A stretch of 64,000 bases of DNA from Treponema parvum (GCF_017893945.1 NZ_CP054257.1:806001-870000); one strand, 5' to 3'; positions 8,086 through 17,774 are shown, counted from the first letter of the stretch. Numbers and translations: made by a program. Notes: generated by a model not told the origin, from the letters alone.

Positions 8086-9057
8086 ATGAAAAAACTAATC
8101 GGTGTTGTTCTTGCTTTCGCTCTGGCTTTTTGCGCCTTTGCAGGCGGTGATAAGGATTCGGCAGGCAAAGCAAAGTATCCTGTAAAAGGTATAACGGTTA
8201 TCTGCCCGTGGGGCGCAGGCGGGGGAACGGATGCGGTTCTTCGCGGTATATGTGCCGCTGCGGAAAAGCAGCTTGGGGTTACGCTTACTGTTGAAAATAA
8301 AACCGGCGGCAGCGGCGCCATCGGACATGCGGCGATCAAAAATGCCAAACCCGACGGATACACGGTCGGTATGATCACGTTTGAACTAAACTCCTTGCCG
8401 CAGCAGGGGCTCATAGATTTTACCTATGCGGATTACGATCCGATTATACGTGTAAATGCGGATGCGGCTACACTCACAGTGAAGGCGGACGCTCCATACA
8501 ATACGGTAAAAGAGTTTGTAGAGTATTGTAAAAATAATCCCGGAAAAGTTTCTATCGGTAATTCCGCGCCCGGTTCGGTATGGCACATAGGAGCGGGACT
8601 TTTGGCTGATAAAACGGGAATCAATGTAAAGCACATTCCTTTTGAAGGAGCTGCAGGCGCCGTAACCGCTCTTGCAGGCGGACACATCGAAGCGGTTTCA
8701 GTTTCTTTGGCTGAAGTAAAATCACAGCTTGATGCCGGAAACTTAAAGGTTCTTGGAATTATGGATGAAAAACGTCCCGCTTCTTATCCCAATATCAAGA
8801 CATTTAAAGAGCAGGGATTTGATATTACTTATTACACTTGGAGAGGCCTTGCGCTTCCGAAGGGAGTTGATCCTGCAATAAAACAGATTCTTGTCGATGC
8901 ATTTACGAAGGCGGAACAGGATCCTGATTTTGTAAAAATGGCCGGTAATATGAATTTGAATCTTGCATATATGAATTCCGCCGATTTCGGAGCTTTTTTG
9001 AAAACAAATTATGAAGCGGTAACCGCTACAATGAAATCATTAGGTCTTATTGACTGA
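8086..9057 (+). CDS. tctC: Tripartite tricarboxylate transporter binding protein, TctC/Bug family
   Basis: Periplasmic receptor (323 residues) of a TTT-family importer, which uses ion gradients rather than ATP. It has an N-terminal signal peptide (KKLIGVVLAFALAFCAFAGG) and the family's first-strand motif ITVICPWGAGGGTDAVLR. Further family patterns are TGGSGAIGHAAIKNAKPDGYT, GNSAPGSVWHIGAG and the KHIPFEGAAGAVTALAGGHIE region. GGAGGAATAAA stands directly before ATG 8086. tctB and tctA follow in order. The family takes up citrate or other carboxylates; the actual substrate cannot be read from the sequence. Confidence 0.9.
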   Translation: MKKLIGVVLAFALAFCAFAGGDKDSAGKAKYPVKGITVICPWGAGGGTDAVLRGICAAAEKQLGVTLTVENKTGGSGAIGHAAIKNAKPDGYTVGMITFELNSLPQQGLIDFTYADYDPIIRVNADAATLTVKADAPYNTVKEFVEYCKNNPGKVSIGNSAPGSVWHIGAGLLADKTGINVKHIPFEGAAGAVTALAGGHIEAVSVSLAEVKSQLDAGNLKVLGIMDEKRPASYPNIKTFKEQGFDITYYTWRGLALPKGVDPAIKQILVDAFTKAEQDPDFVKMAGNMNLNLAYMNSADFGAFLKTNYEAVTATMKSLGLID

Positions 9058-9084
9058 CGGGATTTTAAAACTTTATTTTAAAAG

Positions 9085-9119
9085 AAGGCCGCTTCCGGAT
9101 AAATTTTCGGTGCGGCCTT
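9085..9119 (+). other. Intercistronic hairpin between tctC and tctB
   Basis: AAGGCCGC (9085-9092) pairs perfectly with GCGGCCTT (9112-9119), with an inner CCG/CGG pair set. No T tract follows. It probably stabilises the tctC message or partly attenuates transcription, as in other transport operons where the binding protein is needed in excess. Confidence 0.5.
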
Positions 9120-9140
9120 GCCGTTATATAAGGAGGAAAT

Positions 9141-9599
9141 GTGCGGATAGCTAATATCATTGCCGCCGTTATAGGAATGTTTTTATCGGCGACCGCTTTT
9201 ATTATTACCCTTTCATTTAAACATTTTAAAAACGTTCCTATCGGACCTGAATTTTTCCCGCGCTGGCTTTCTACAGGGCTTTTTATCTGCTGTGCGGTTC
9301 TTTTGATACAAAATATTGTCGATAAAAATAATAAAACTCCTGCAATGACCTTAAGCTTGAAAGACAAAGGTATGCAGCGTATGTTAATAGGTCTGGCGAT
9401 AATTATTGTTGCGGCCGCTTTGTGGTACGTTACGGGGTTTATAATTACAACTCCCTTTGTTTTGTTTGCGTTTATGGTTCTTTTGGGAAAACGCGAATGG
9501 AAGACGATGGTCGTTTTTTCGATAGTTTCTACCGCCGTTATTTTCCTTGCTTTTAAATTTCTTTTAGGAATAGATATGCCGATGGGGCTGTTGGAATAG
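9141..9599 (+). CDS. tctB: Tripartite tricarboxylate transporter small subunit TctB
   Basis: Small membrane subunit (152 residues) with four hydrophobic segments, as usual for TctB: one near the N-terminus, one around GLFICCAVLLIQNIV, and a pair near the C-terminus (LAIIIVAAALWYV, FVLFAFMVLLG). It contains the TctB-like GPEFFPRWLSTGLF. The start is GTG 9141 with AGGAGG at 9131-9136; the overlapping ATG at 9139 runs into a stop after three codons. It sits 8 bp before tctA and works with it as the permease. Confidence 0.85.
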   Translation: MRIANIIAAVIGMFLSATAFIITLSFKHFKNVPIGPEFFPRWLSTGLFICCAVLLIQNIVDKNNKTPAMTLSLKDKGMQRMLIGLAIIIVAAALWYVTGFIITTPFVLFAFMVLLGKREWKTMVVFSIVSTAVIFLAFKFLLGIDMPMGLLE

Positions 9600-9607
9600 G
9601 GGGAGAT

Positions 9608-11113
9608 ATGGATTTTGGTCTTTTGATTTCGAGTTTCGGTCCTGTTTTTGCCCCGCTGAATATGCTTTATATCTTTATCGGCGCGGCAGGCGGAGTTTTG
9701 ATCGGTTGTATTCCCGGCTTAACGTCTACTATGGGAATAGCGCTTTTGATACCGTTTACTTACGGGCTTGATCTTTTGCCGTCCGTAGGTATGCTGCTTG
9801 GAATTTTCTGCGGCGCTATGTACGGCGGGTCTATTTCCGCAATACTTATCCACACTCCCGGAACTCCTGCCGCTGCGGCAACCGTTATGGACGGCTATCC
9901 TATGGCAAAACGCGGAGAACCGGGAAGAGCCCTGTCGATAGCGCTGTTTTCTTCTTTTGTAGGCGGAATGATAGGCGCTCTGTGTATGACTTTTTTGTCC
10001 CCGTATATTTCAAAAATGGCGCTGAAATTCGGGCCTGCCGAATTTTTTTCACTTGCGGCTTTCGGCCTTTCCGTTATCATTTCGATTTCAGGAAAATCTT
10101 TGATAAAGGGACTCATAACGGCGTTTTTCGGTTTATTGATTTCTACTGTGGGCATGGATAAGACTTGCGCCTATCTTCGTTTTTTTAAGTTCCAGGGATT
10201 GTATGACGGGATTCCTTTTATTCCGGCACTGATAGGTTTGTTTGCGATTTCCGAAGTTCTTGCAGGAATAGAATCCAATTTGGGTACGCAAAAGAATAAG
10301 GTTAAAATTTCAGGCGTGTTTCCCGGTCTTTCGGATATTAAAACAATACTGCGTAATATTGTAACCGGCGGGCTCATAGGAAGTTTTATAGGCTCCATTC
10401 CCGGGGCGGGCGGCGATATTGCAGCCTTTGTTTCTTACAGCGAAGCCAAGCGTTCAAGCAAGCATCCGGAAAAATTCGGAACAGGCATTCCCGAAGGTGT
10501 CGCAGCGGCGGAATCCGCTAATAACGGGTGTTCAGGAGGGGCTATGATCCCCATGCTCAGCTTAGGCGTCCCCGGCGATTCAAATACGGCAGTCCTTATG
10601 GGAGCTTTCATTATGAAGGGATTTCAGCCCGGCCCCATGATGTATGTGGAGCACCTTGATATTGTATATGCCGTGTTTGCTTCTTTGATCGTTGCAAATT
10701 TTGCCATGCTCACAGTGGGGATGTGCGGTATAAAAGGTTTTGCAAAAATCATTTCCGTAGAGCGCAAAATGCTTTTACCTGTCATTTTGATGCTTTCCTT
10801 AGTCGGCGCCTATGCGATAAACCAGAACATGTTCGACGTGTTTTTTGCGATTATCATGGGCGTAATAGGATATTTGCTGCAAAAATATGAATTTCCGCTG
10901 TCGCCGATCCTTCTGGCTTTGATTTTAGGGCCGATGAGCGAAAGCAATCTTCGCCGTTTTATGCAAATTTCGGACGGGCATTTCTTTAAAATCTTTACAA
11001 AGCCCATTTGCTGCGTGTTTTTAGCGCTCGCCGTTATTTCCATGATAACATCGGTTGTCAACCAAAGACGAATAAACAAAAAACTTTCGGCGGAAGAAGA
11101 CAAAAATTCTTAG
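9608..11113 (+). CDS. tctA: Tripartite tricarboxylate transporter large permease TctA
   Basis: Large permease of 501 residues with many membrane helices. Family signatures are GCIPGLTSTMGIALLIPFTY, AMYGGSISAILIHTPGTPAA and, in the second half, GSIPGAGGDIAAFVSY and MIPMLSLGVPGDSNTA. The two glycine/proline-rich loops are the internal repeat typical of TctA. Length is normal. GGGGAG precedes ATG 9608, and the gene follows tctB by 8 bp, completing a tctC-tctB-tctA operon. Confidence 0.93.
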   Translation: MDFGLLISSFGPVFAPLNMLYIFIGAAGGVLIGCIPGLTSTMGIALLIPFTYGLDLLPSVGMLLGIFCGAMYGGSISAILIHTPGTPAAAATVMDGYPMAKRGEPGRALSIALFSSFVGGMIGALCMTFLSPYISKMALKFGPAEFFSLAAFGLSVIISISGKSLIKGLITAFFGLLISTVGMDKTCAYLRFFKFQGLYDGIPFIPALIGLFAISEVLAGIESNLGTQKNKVKISGVFPGLSDIKTILRNIVTGGLIGSFIGSIPGAGGDIAAFVSYSEAKRSSKHPEKFGTGIPEGVAAAESANNGCSGGAMIPMLSLGVPGDSNTAVLMGAFIMKGFQPGPMMYVEHLDIVYAVFASLIVANFAMLTVGMCGIKGFAKIISVERKMLLPVILMLSLVGAYAINQNMFDVFFAIIMGVIGYLLQKYEFPLSPILLALILGPMSESNLRRFMQISDGHFFKIFTKPICCVFLALAVISMITSVVNQRRINKKLSAEEDKNS

Positions 11114-11263
11114 GCATTAAATGCGGTTCTTGCTCTTAATTGATTATGTTCGGAGCAGGATGCCGCAGTATAGCATTTTCAGATCCTATGTTCGGCGGCG
11201 CAATGTCGCGGTATGTTTTAGCGCACCGCGTTTGCGCCGTTTTTGTTCGCATTTTATCCAATA

Positions 11264-11292
11264 TTGTCAGTGATTTCACATTTCATTATAAT
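11264..11292 (+). promoter_or_regulatory. Promoter of valS
   Basis: TTGTCA (11264-11269) and TATAAT (11287-11292) are spaced by exactly 17 bp, a near-perfect sigma70-type promoter. Predicted start is near 11299, giving a leader of about 70 nt before valS. No T-box-like element was recognised. Confidence 0.7.
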
Positions 11293-11370
11293 AATACAAT
11301 CTTTATGCCGCCGGCCGGAGCCTGAGTTTCTATAGTTTTACACATATCGCAATTTTGAGGAATAGATTTT

Positions 11371-14115
11371 ATGAATGCCATTGAGCTGGAAAAAGCTTAC
11401 AATCCTAAAGATTTTGAAAATAGAATTTATAAGGAATGGGAGACAAAAGGATATTTTAAACCTCTTTCCGATCCGGACTCTCCGATTCACGATCGGTATG
11501 ATGAATCGAAGAGAACCGTGTATTCTGTAGTTATTCCTCCGCCGAACGTTACCGGTGTTCTTCACGTAGGGCACGGGCTTAACAACGTTTTACAGGATAT
11601 AGTAGTCCGCTATCACCGCATGAAGGGCGACGACACACTCTGGCTTACCGGAACCGATCACGCGGGAATTGCAACCCAAAATGTGGTTGAAAGAGCCCTA
11701 AAAAAAGAAGGAATATCGAGAAAGGATATCGGACGGGAAAAATTTCTTGAGCGTACTTGGGCGGTAAAGGACGATCACCATGCTGCCATTGTGACCCAGC
11801 AGAGAAGACTAGGAAATTCCACGGACTGGGAGAGAGAGCGTTTTACGATGGACGACGGACTTTCAAAAGCAGTCCGCGACGTTTTTGTGACTCTGTATGA
11901 GCGCGGATTGATATATAAAGGACAGTATTTGGTAAACTGGTGCCCCCGCTGCGGAACCGCGCTTGCCGACGATGAGGTTGAGCACACGGACACTTCCGGA
12001 GCGATGTATCACATCTGGTATGAATACGCGGACGGACCCGCCCCTGACGGCTCAAGCCGCATTGAAATCGCTACTACAAGGCCTGAAACCCTTTTAGGCG
12101 ATACGGCTGTAGCCGTAAATCCTTCGGACGAGCGTTATAGCCGCATAATAGGCAAAAAACTGAAACTCCCGCTTACGGACCGCATTATTCCCATCATAGC
12201 CGATGCCTATGTGGACAAGGATTTCGGAACCGGGATGGTAAAAATTACGCCGGCTCACGATCCGAACGACTGGCAGGTGGGCAAAAGAAACGGCCTTGAA
12301 GTTATCAATATTCTTAATCCCGACGGGACTTTAAATGAAAATTGTCCTCAAAAATACAGAGGACTGACATGTCAAAAGGCGCGAGCTCTCATAATCGAGG
12401 ATCTTAAAGACCTGGGACTTTTTAAGGGCGAAGAGAAGATCACACATTCCGTGGGGCATTGTTACCGCTGTTCCACGGTTGTAGAGCCTTATTTAAGCGA
12501 GCAGTGGTTTGTAAAAATGCAGCCGCTTGCAAAAAAGGCTTTAAAAGCCTGGGAAAACGGGCAGATCGTATTTTTCCCGCGTAAATGGGAAAATACTTAC
12601 CGCCGCTGGCTTGAAAACATACGCGACTGGTGTATAAGCAGACAGCTTTGGTGGGGACACCGGATACCTGTGTGGTATTGTAACAAGTGTGCTAAGATGA
12701 CCGTTTCGCGCGAAACGCCTGAAAAATGCGTTGAATGCGGCGCCGGTGCTTCCGAACTCGTTCAGGATCCGGACGTGCTGGACACTTGGTTTTCTTCATG
12801 GCTTTGGCCGTTCAGCACTCTCGGCTGGCCTGAAAACACTCAGGATTTTAAAAGATTTTATCCTACGACGGCTCTTGTAACGGCTTATGACATTATTTTC
12901 TTTTGGGTAAGCCGCATGATTATGGCCGGTTTGGAATTTACCGGCGAAGTTCCGTTCCGCGACATTTATATTCACGGGCTTGTGCGCGACAAACAAGGGC
13001 GGAAGATGAGCAAGTCTTTGGGCAACGGCATCGATCCCATAGAAATAATCGATACTTTCGGTTCGGACGCTCTTAAATTTACGCTGAGTTTTATGTGCGC
13101 GCAGGGGCAAGACGTCCTTGTTGACAGGGATTCTTTTAAACTGGGAAGCCGTTTTGCAAATAAGATTTGGAATGCGGGGCGCTACATACTTGGAAATCTG
13201 GAAGGAAGAACACTTGTTCCCGTAAAAGACGAAGATCTTACGGAATTGGACGTATGGATATTTTCATGCCTCGATAAGGCCGCCCGTGTTGAGCGAAGTT
13301 CTCTGGACGGCTATCGCTACAACGACGCCGCAAATGCCGTTTTTGAATATTTTTGGAACGAATTTTGCGATTGGTATGTGGAAGCTACCAAACTTTCATT
13401 TAAAAACGGAGATGACAAAGAAAAAGACAGAGCGGTTTCCGTCTTGTTAAATGTTTTGGAAGAAAATCTTCGTCTCTTACACCCTTTTCTTCCTTTCGTT
13501 ACGGAAGAAATTTATTCAAAACTGCCGCTTTCCGAAATTACCGAAAACCGCAAAAAGGCCGGGAATAATTTTGTCCTTTCAAATTCCTTTTATAAAGGAA
13601 TGCTTATAGCCGCTCCGTTTCCTGAAGAAAACGACCGCCGCGTAAACGAAAAAGTTTCAAAGAGGTTTTCGGTCCTACAGGAATTGATCCGTGCGGTGAG
13701 GGCTCTCAGGGCGGAGTGTTCCCTTGATCCTGCGGCTAAACTTCATTTGGCCTTGCTTATAACTGAGGGAAGCGATGCTGAAGTGTGTAAGGAAAAGACG
13801 GACATGATCGAGCTTCTTGCCGGAATTGAAAGGATCGACTTTGTAAACGAAAAACCTTCCATGTCGGTGGGAACGGTAGGGCAGGGCTTTGAAGCTTTTA
13901 TAATCGTCGACGCTTCCATAAACAAGGATCAGCTTATCGCCAGATTTAAAAAATCGATAGAAACCGAAAGCGGGTACGTAAGAAACTATGAAGCGAAGCT
14001 CAGCGGAAAATTTGCCGAACATGCGCCGGCGGAGCTTGTCGCCATGGAGCGTGAAAAACTTGAAGAAAGCCGCCGGCGCATAGAAAAGCTTAATTCTTAC
14101 ATTGCCGGCCTTTAA
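11371..14115 (+). CDS. valS: Valyl-tRNA synthetase
   Basis: Cytoplasmic class I aminoacyl-tRNA synthetase (914 residues) charging tRNA-Val. Class I signatures are PPPNVTGVLHVGHGLNN (HIGH equivalent HVGH at 65-68) and KMSKSLGNG near residue 545. The editing domain lies between them (ATTRPETLLGDTAVAVNP). Zinc-site cysteines are seen in WCPRCGTAL and WYCNKC...CVECG. The C-terminal region ends in a coiled-coil-like tail (AELVAMEREKLEESRRRIEK). It is followed after 69 bp by an HD hydrolase, probably in the same transcript. A tRNA-Val lies elsewhere in the window (18.6 kb). Confidence 0.96.
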   Translation: MNAIELEKAYNPKDFENRIYKEWETKGYFKPLSDPDSPIHDRYDESKRTVYSVVIPPPNVTGVLHVGHGLNNVLQDIVVRYHRMKGDDTLWLTGTDHAGIATQNVVERALKKEGISRKDIGREKFLERTWAVKDDHHAAIVTQQRRLGNSTDWERERFTMDDGLSKAVRDVFVTLYERGLIYKGQYLVNWCPRCGTALADDEVEHTDTSGAMYHIWYEYADGPAPDGSSRIEIATTRPETLLGDTAVAVNPSDERYSRIIGKKLKLPLTDRIIPIIADAYVDKDFGTGMVKITPAHDPNDWQVGKRNGLEVINILNPDGTLNENCPQKYRGLTCQKARALIIEDLKDLGLFKGEEKITHSVGHCYRCSTVVEPYLSEQWFVKMQPLAKKALKAWENGQIVFFPRKWENTYRRWLENIRDWCISRQLWWGHRIPVWYCNKCAKMTVSRETPEKCVECGAGASELVQDPDVLDTWFSSWLWPFSTLGWPENTQDFKRFYPTTALVTAYDIIFFWVSRMIMAGLEFTGEVPFRDIYIHGLVRDKQGRKMSKSLGNGIDPIEIIDTFGSDALKFTLSFMCAQGQDVLVDRDSFKLGSRFANKIWNAGRYILGNLEGRTLVPVKDEDLTELDVWIFSCLDKAARVERSSLDGYRYNDAANAVFEYFWNEFCDWYVEATKLSFKNGDDKEKDRAVSVLLNVLEENLRLLHPFLPFVTEEIYSKLPLSEITENRKKAGNNFVLSNSFYKGMLIAAPFPEENDRRVNEKVSKRFSVLQELIRAVRALRAECSLDPAAKLHLALLITEGSDAEVCKEKTDMIELLAGIERIDFVNEKPSMSVGTVGQGFEAFIIVDASINKDQLIARFKKSIETESGYVRNYEAKLSGKFAEHAPAELVAMEREKLEESRRRIEKLNSYIAGL

Positions 14116-14184
14116 GGTTTTGTAATAACGGTGCGATTCGGTTTTTAATCGGCTAAAACGCTTTCGGCGCTTGGAGGGCTTTAT

Positions 14185-14793
14185 ATGGGCAAATATGAAA
14201 TGCACACGGAAAAACCCGATAGGATGGACAATGAATCCATGCTTCAGCTCAAGGGAATTTATCTTGCTCCGTACATGCAGATTGCGACTGCCCTCATAGG
14301 AAAGGAACGCTACGCCGGCGGAAACATGTTCCGTCATCAGATCGATACCATGGGAATTCTCATCGATTACGGATACATAGACAGCGTGCTTTTAAAGGCC
14401 TCGTGCATACACGATGTCATCGAAGATATTCCCGGATTTGATCAAAAACTTATTGAGGATATTGATGACGAAGGAAAGCAGGTGTGCGATCTTGTTCTTG
14501 AAGTTACAAAAAAAAACGGGCAGTCCAAGCCCGATTATCTTCGCGGCATAATCGAACACGGCAGCTGGCGGGCAAAGATCTTAAAATGCGCGGACCGCAT
14601 AAGCAATATGATCAGCTTGGGCTTTGTAACTGACCCCGCCTTTATTGAACGTTACTGTGACGAAACCGAATATTTTATCTTCCCGATAGCCTTGGAAGTG
14701 GACTATACCATGTATCACGAATTGATAAGCCTTGTCATCACTCGCCGTAAATACTTGGAAGATTCCGGGTACATATTAAAAAACCGCGGATAA
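14185..14793 (+). CDS. Stand-alone HD-domain hydrolase, SpoT/MESH1-like
   Basis: Protein of 202 residues with the RelA/SpoT-type HD hydrolase pattern: a histidine in MFRHQIDTMGIL (51), HD in CIHDVIEDIPGFD (76-77, with E80 D81), and LKCADRISNMISLG, matching the RSH motif ADRLHNM. There is no synthetase, TGS or ACT domain, so it resembles small alarmone hydrolases that break down (p)ppGpp or a related nucleotide. GGAGGG precedes ATG 14185. It lies 69 bp after valS, which fits a link between tRNA charging and alarmone level. Its stop is only 13 bp from the end of the convergent fumarase gene. Confidence 0.7.
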   Translation: MGKYEMHTEKPDRMDNESMLQLKGIYLAPYMQIATALIGKERYAGGNMFRHQIDTMGILIDYGYIDSVLLKASCIHDVIEDIPGFDQKLIEDIDDEGKQVCDLVLEVTKKNGQSKPDYLRGIIEHGSWRAKILKCADRISNMISLGFVTDPAFIERYCDETEYFIFPIALEVDYTMYHELISLVITRRKYLEDSGYILKNRG

Positions 14794-14806
14794 AAATTGC
14801 GCCGAA

Positions 14807-16195
14807 CTAGTTTTCCAGAGCCATCCGTTCGGGTTTGAATACTTCGTCGAATTTTTCAGGCGATAAAAATCCTAAAGCGACGCACGCTTCTTTTAAAGAA
14901 ATGTTTTCTTCGTACGCTTTTTTTGCGGTCTTGGCCGAATTCTCATAGCCTATGTACGGATTGAGCGCCGTTACGAGCATTAGGGAATTATACAGATTAA
15001 AGCGCATTTTTTCTTTGTCGGCCTTGATACCCGAAACACAGTTGTCGTTAAATGAGCTTATCGCATCCGAAAGAAGCCTAACGGACTGTAAAAAATTATA
15101 CGCTATTACGGGCATAAAGACGTTCAATTCAAAATTTCCTTGACTTGCGCCGATCCCGACGGCGCAATCGTTTCCCATAACTTGGACTGCAACCATGGTT
15201 ACCGCCTCGCACTGCGTAGGATTTACCTTGCCCGGCATTATGGAAGATCCCGGTTCGTTTTCAGGAATTCTGATTTCCCCGAGCCCGCACCTGGGCCCCG
15301 ACGCAAGCCACCTTATGTCGTTTGCGATTTTCATAAGATCGCAGGCCAAGGCCTTTAAAGCCCCGTGTGTAAAAACAATTTCGTCTTTGCTGGTAAGAGC
15401 GTGGTATTTATTGGCCGCCGTGGAAAAATCTTTTTTCGTCAATTTTGAAATTATTTGGGCGACCTGCACGTCGAATCCTTTAGGCGCATTTAAGCCGGTG
15501 CCTACGGCCGTTCCTCCGAGCGCCAATTCTTTTAACTCCGGAAGAGAAGAAGCTATCAGCTGCATGTCGCGCTCAAGGCTCGATCTCCACCCGCTTATTT
15601 CCTGACTGAAAGAAATGGGAACGGCATCTTGAAGGTGAGTGCGGCCGCTTTTTACTATTCCTTTATTTTCTTTTTCAAGTTTTTTTAATGTTGCAATAAG
15701 TTTTTTCAGCGGCGGGAAGAGTTTGTCTTCTATCCGGCATACGGCTGCAATGTGCATCGCCGCGGGAAAAGTATCGTTGCTTGACTGGCTCATGTTTACG
15801 TCATCGTTGGGATGAAGCAGATTTTCGCCTAGTATTTCATTGCCGCGGTTTGCTATCACTTCGTTTGCGTTCATGTTTGACTGGGTGCCGCTTCCCGTTT
15901 GCCATACTACCAGCGGAAAATGTTCGTCGAGGCGGCCTGAAATAACCTCGTCGCAGGCTGCGCTTACGGCCTTAAGTTTTTTTTGGGTCATTTTTTGTGG
16001 GACAAGGATACCGTTGGCAAGCGCCGCGGCTTTTTTCAGGTATCCGAAAGCGCATATTATTTCTTCGGGCATCAGCTCGATTCCTTCGCCGATCTTAAAA
16101 TTCCTGCGGCTGCGCTCAGTCTGCGCCGCCCAATACTTATCCTTTGGAACTTCTATTTGCCCCATGGAATCATGTTCTATCCTGTATTTTTCCAT
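14807..16195 (-). CDS. fumC: Class II fumarate hydratase
   Basis: Enzyme of 462 residues of the aspartase/fumarase superfamily. The signature GSSIMPGKVNPTQCE is intact. Further family stretches are GSGTQSNMNANEVIANR, DDVNMSQSSNDTFPAAMHIA, the TH pair in GRTHLQDAVPISFSQEISGW and GGTAVGTGLNAP. These favour fumarase (fumarate to malate) over aspartase, although the two are alike. AAGGA precedes ATG on the minus strand. It ends 13 bp from the HD hydrolase gene with no terminator between, so the convergent transcripts probably overlap. With aconitase and isocitrate dehydrogenase elsewhere it hints at a partial citric acid cycle. Confidence 0.9.
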   Translation of the reverse strand: MEKYRIEHDSMGQIEVPKDKYWAAQTERSRRNFKIGEGIELMPEEIICAFGYLKKAAALANGILVPQKMTQKKLKAVSAACDEVISGRLDEHFPLVVWQTGSGTQSNMNANEVIANRGNEILGENLLHPNDDVNMSQSSNDTFPAAMHIAAVCRIEDKLFPPLKKLIATLKKLEKENKGIVKSGRTHLQDAVPISFSQEISGWRSSLERDMQLIASSLPELKELALGGTAVGTGLNAPKGFDVQVAQIISKLTKKDFSTAANKYHALTSKDEIVFTHGALKALACDLMKIANDIRWLASGPRCGLGEIRIPENEPGSSIMPGKVNPTQCEAVTMVAVQVMGNDCAVGIGASQGNFELNVFMPVIAYNFLQSVRLLSDAISSFNDNCVSGIKADKEKMRFNLYNSLMLVTALNPYIGYENSAKTAKKAYEENISLKEACVALGFLSPEKFDEVFKPERMALEN

Positions 16196-16417
16196 ATTTC
16201 ATTCCTTTAATTCCCGTTTGTTCCGGCCTTGTTTTGCGGAATTTTTTGCAGTTGCTAAGAACATCGCGCCCGCATACGCGGCGTTTTTACCGCCTGCGAA
16301 TTTAAAAAAAATTCTTTTCATTTCATAAACTGATTTAATCTGACTTTCTCTATAAACGACTATAACTTTTTTTTGATAAATTGTGAACTCAGATACTTTA
16401 AAGAGAATACTGCGTTA

Positions 16418-16426
16418 TGGTATACT
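16418..16426 (+). promoter_or_regulatory. Extended -10 promoter of the uracil permease gene
   Basis: TGG-TATACT (16418-16426) is an extended -10 element; no clear -35 is seen. It gives a short leader of about 25 nt with CGGAGAT before the ATG at 16458. Confidence 0.45.
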
Positions 16427-16457
16427 GCTTTTAAATTATAAATCGGAGATAATAAAA

Positions 16458-17774
16458 ATGGCAACACATGAAATTTTAGGTCCTTCCGACCGTCCGCCTC
16501 TAATCCGCTGGATTCCGCTGAGTTTTCAGCACGTATTTGCAATGTTCGGGGCGACCATACTCGTTCCGCTTTTGACAGGCTTGAGTTCTTCTACGGCATT
16601 GTTTACCGCAGGAACAGGAACGCTGCTTTATATCTTAATCACTAAAGCGAAGGTTCCCGCTTTTTTGGGATCTTCGTTTGCATTTATACCGGCGCTAATT
16701 GCGATCGGCGATCAGTACGGTGTTCCGTACGCAATGGGCGGCGCGATATGCGCCGGTCTTTTTTATTGCGTGATCGCTTTTATAATAAAGTTTGCCGGAA
16801 AAAATTGGCTGGATAAGGCTTTGCCGCCCGTCGTCATCGGGTCGGTAATAATAGTTATAGGGCTGAATCTTGCCCCTACGGCGATAAAGGAAGCCATGTA
16901 TGTGGGTTCTTCCGGGGCTCCAAACGATTATTCCCTTGTGTACCTAAGCATAGCTATGGTGACCCTTGCGGTTGCAGTCATCGCTACGATCTTTCTTAAG
17001 GGATTTTTCAATACCATTTCAATACTTATCGGCCTCATAGGCGGATATTTGTTTACATTCATCATGGGACAAATTTTTCCTGCCTATCATCTCATAAATT
17101 TCGATATGGTGTTGGATGCAAGGTGGTTTGCTTTGCCGTTTTTGCAGCTTAATGAAAGCGGTTCCTATGTTTGGATTGCGCCCCGGTTTGCCCTTGTTCC
17201 GATCGTAACATTTGTGATCGTTTCACTTGCGACTATTTGCGAACATTTGGGCGATACGCTTGTGACGTCAAAGGTTGTAGGCATTGATTTTTACAAAAAC
17301 CCGGGACTTCACCGTACGCTTACCGGCGACGGTCTTGCGACGGCATGGGCCGCGCTGTGGGGAGGGCCTCCTAATACGACTTACGGCGAAAATATCGGCG
17401 TTATGGCGATCACTAAGGTGTACAGCGTTTGGGTCATAGGCGGAGCCGCCGTCATTGCGGTTATCCTTTCGTTTTGTCAAAAATTCGGCGCTTTTATTCA
17501 AACTATACCCGGACCGGTTCTCGGCGGAATTTCAATGCTTTTGTACGGTCTTATCGCTTCCAGCGGGCTTCGTACCATCGTTGAAAGCGGCGTAGACTAC
17601 AAGGATAAAAGGAATCTCACGATTTCTTCCGTTATTATGGTTATAGGGATCGGCGGCGGCATTTTGCAATTCCACGTGGGAAAGGAATTCGTGTTCAGTT
17701 TGGGCGGAGTAGCTCTTGCAACCGTAATAGGGATTGTTCTTAACCTCCTTATTCCCCGTTCAAAGGTTGAATGA
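16458..17774 (+). CDS. uraA: Uracil/xanthine permease of the NCS2 family
   Basis: Inner-membrane nucleobase symporter (438 residues). Early family signatures are FQHVFAMFGATILVPLLTG and VPAFLGSSFAFIPAL. The substrate region has TICEHLGDTLVTSKVVG, where the Glu of CEH is a UraA hallmark, followed by GDGLATAWAALWGGPPNTTYGEN and the PGPVLGGISMLLYG helix. About 14 hydrophobic segments are present. ATG 16458 is chosen for its CGGAGAT site; the frame is open upstream to 16383 without one. Uracil specificity is likely. Together with pyrE at 40.2 kb it covers salvage and synthesis of pyrimidines. Confidence 0.88.
   Translation: MATHEILGPSDRPPLIRWIPLSFQHVFAMFGATILVPLLTGLSSSTALFTAGTGTLLYILITKAKVPAFLGSSFAFIPALIAIGDQYGVPYAMGGAICAGLFYCVIAFIIKFAGKNWLDKALPPVVIGSVIIVIGLNLAPTAIKEAMYVGSSGAPNDYSLVYLSIAMVTLAVAVIATIFLKGFFNTISILIGLIGGYLFTFIMGQIFPAYHLINFDMVLDARWFALPFLQLNESGSYVWIAPRFALVPIVTFVIVSLATICEHLGDTLVTSKVVGIDFYKNPGLHRTLTGDGLATAWAALWGGPPNTTYGENIGVMAITKVYSVWVIGGAAVIAVILSFCQKFGAFIQTIPGPVLGGISMLLYGLIASSGLRTIVESGVDYKDKRNLTISSVIMVIGIGGGILQFHVGKEFVFSLGGVALATVIGIVLNLLIPRSKVE

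Noticed and set aside
13675..14337. 220-residue minus-strand reading frame
   Set aside because: It lies opposite valS and the HD hydrolase, both with clear motifs. The translation has no family features and no ribosome site.
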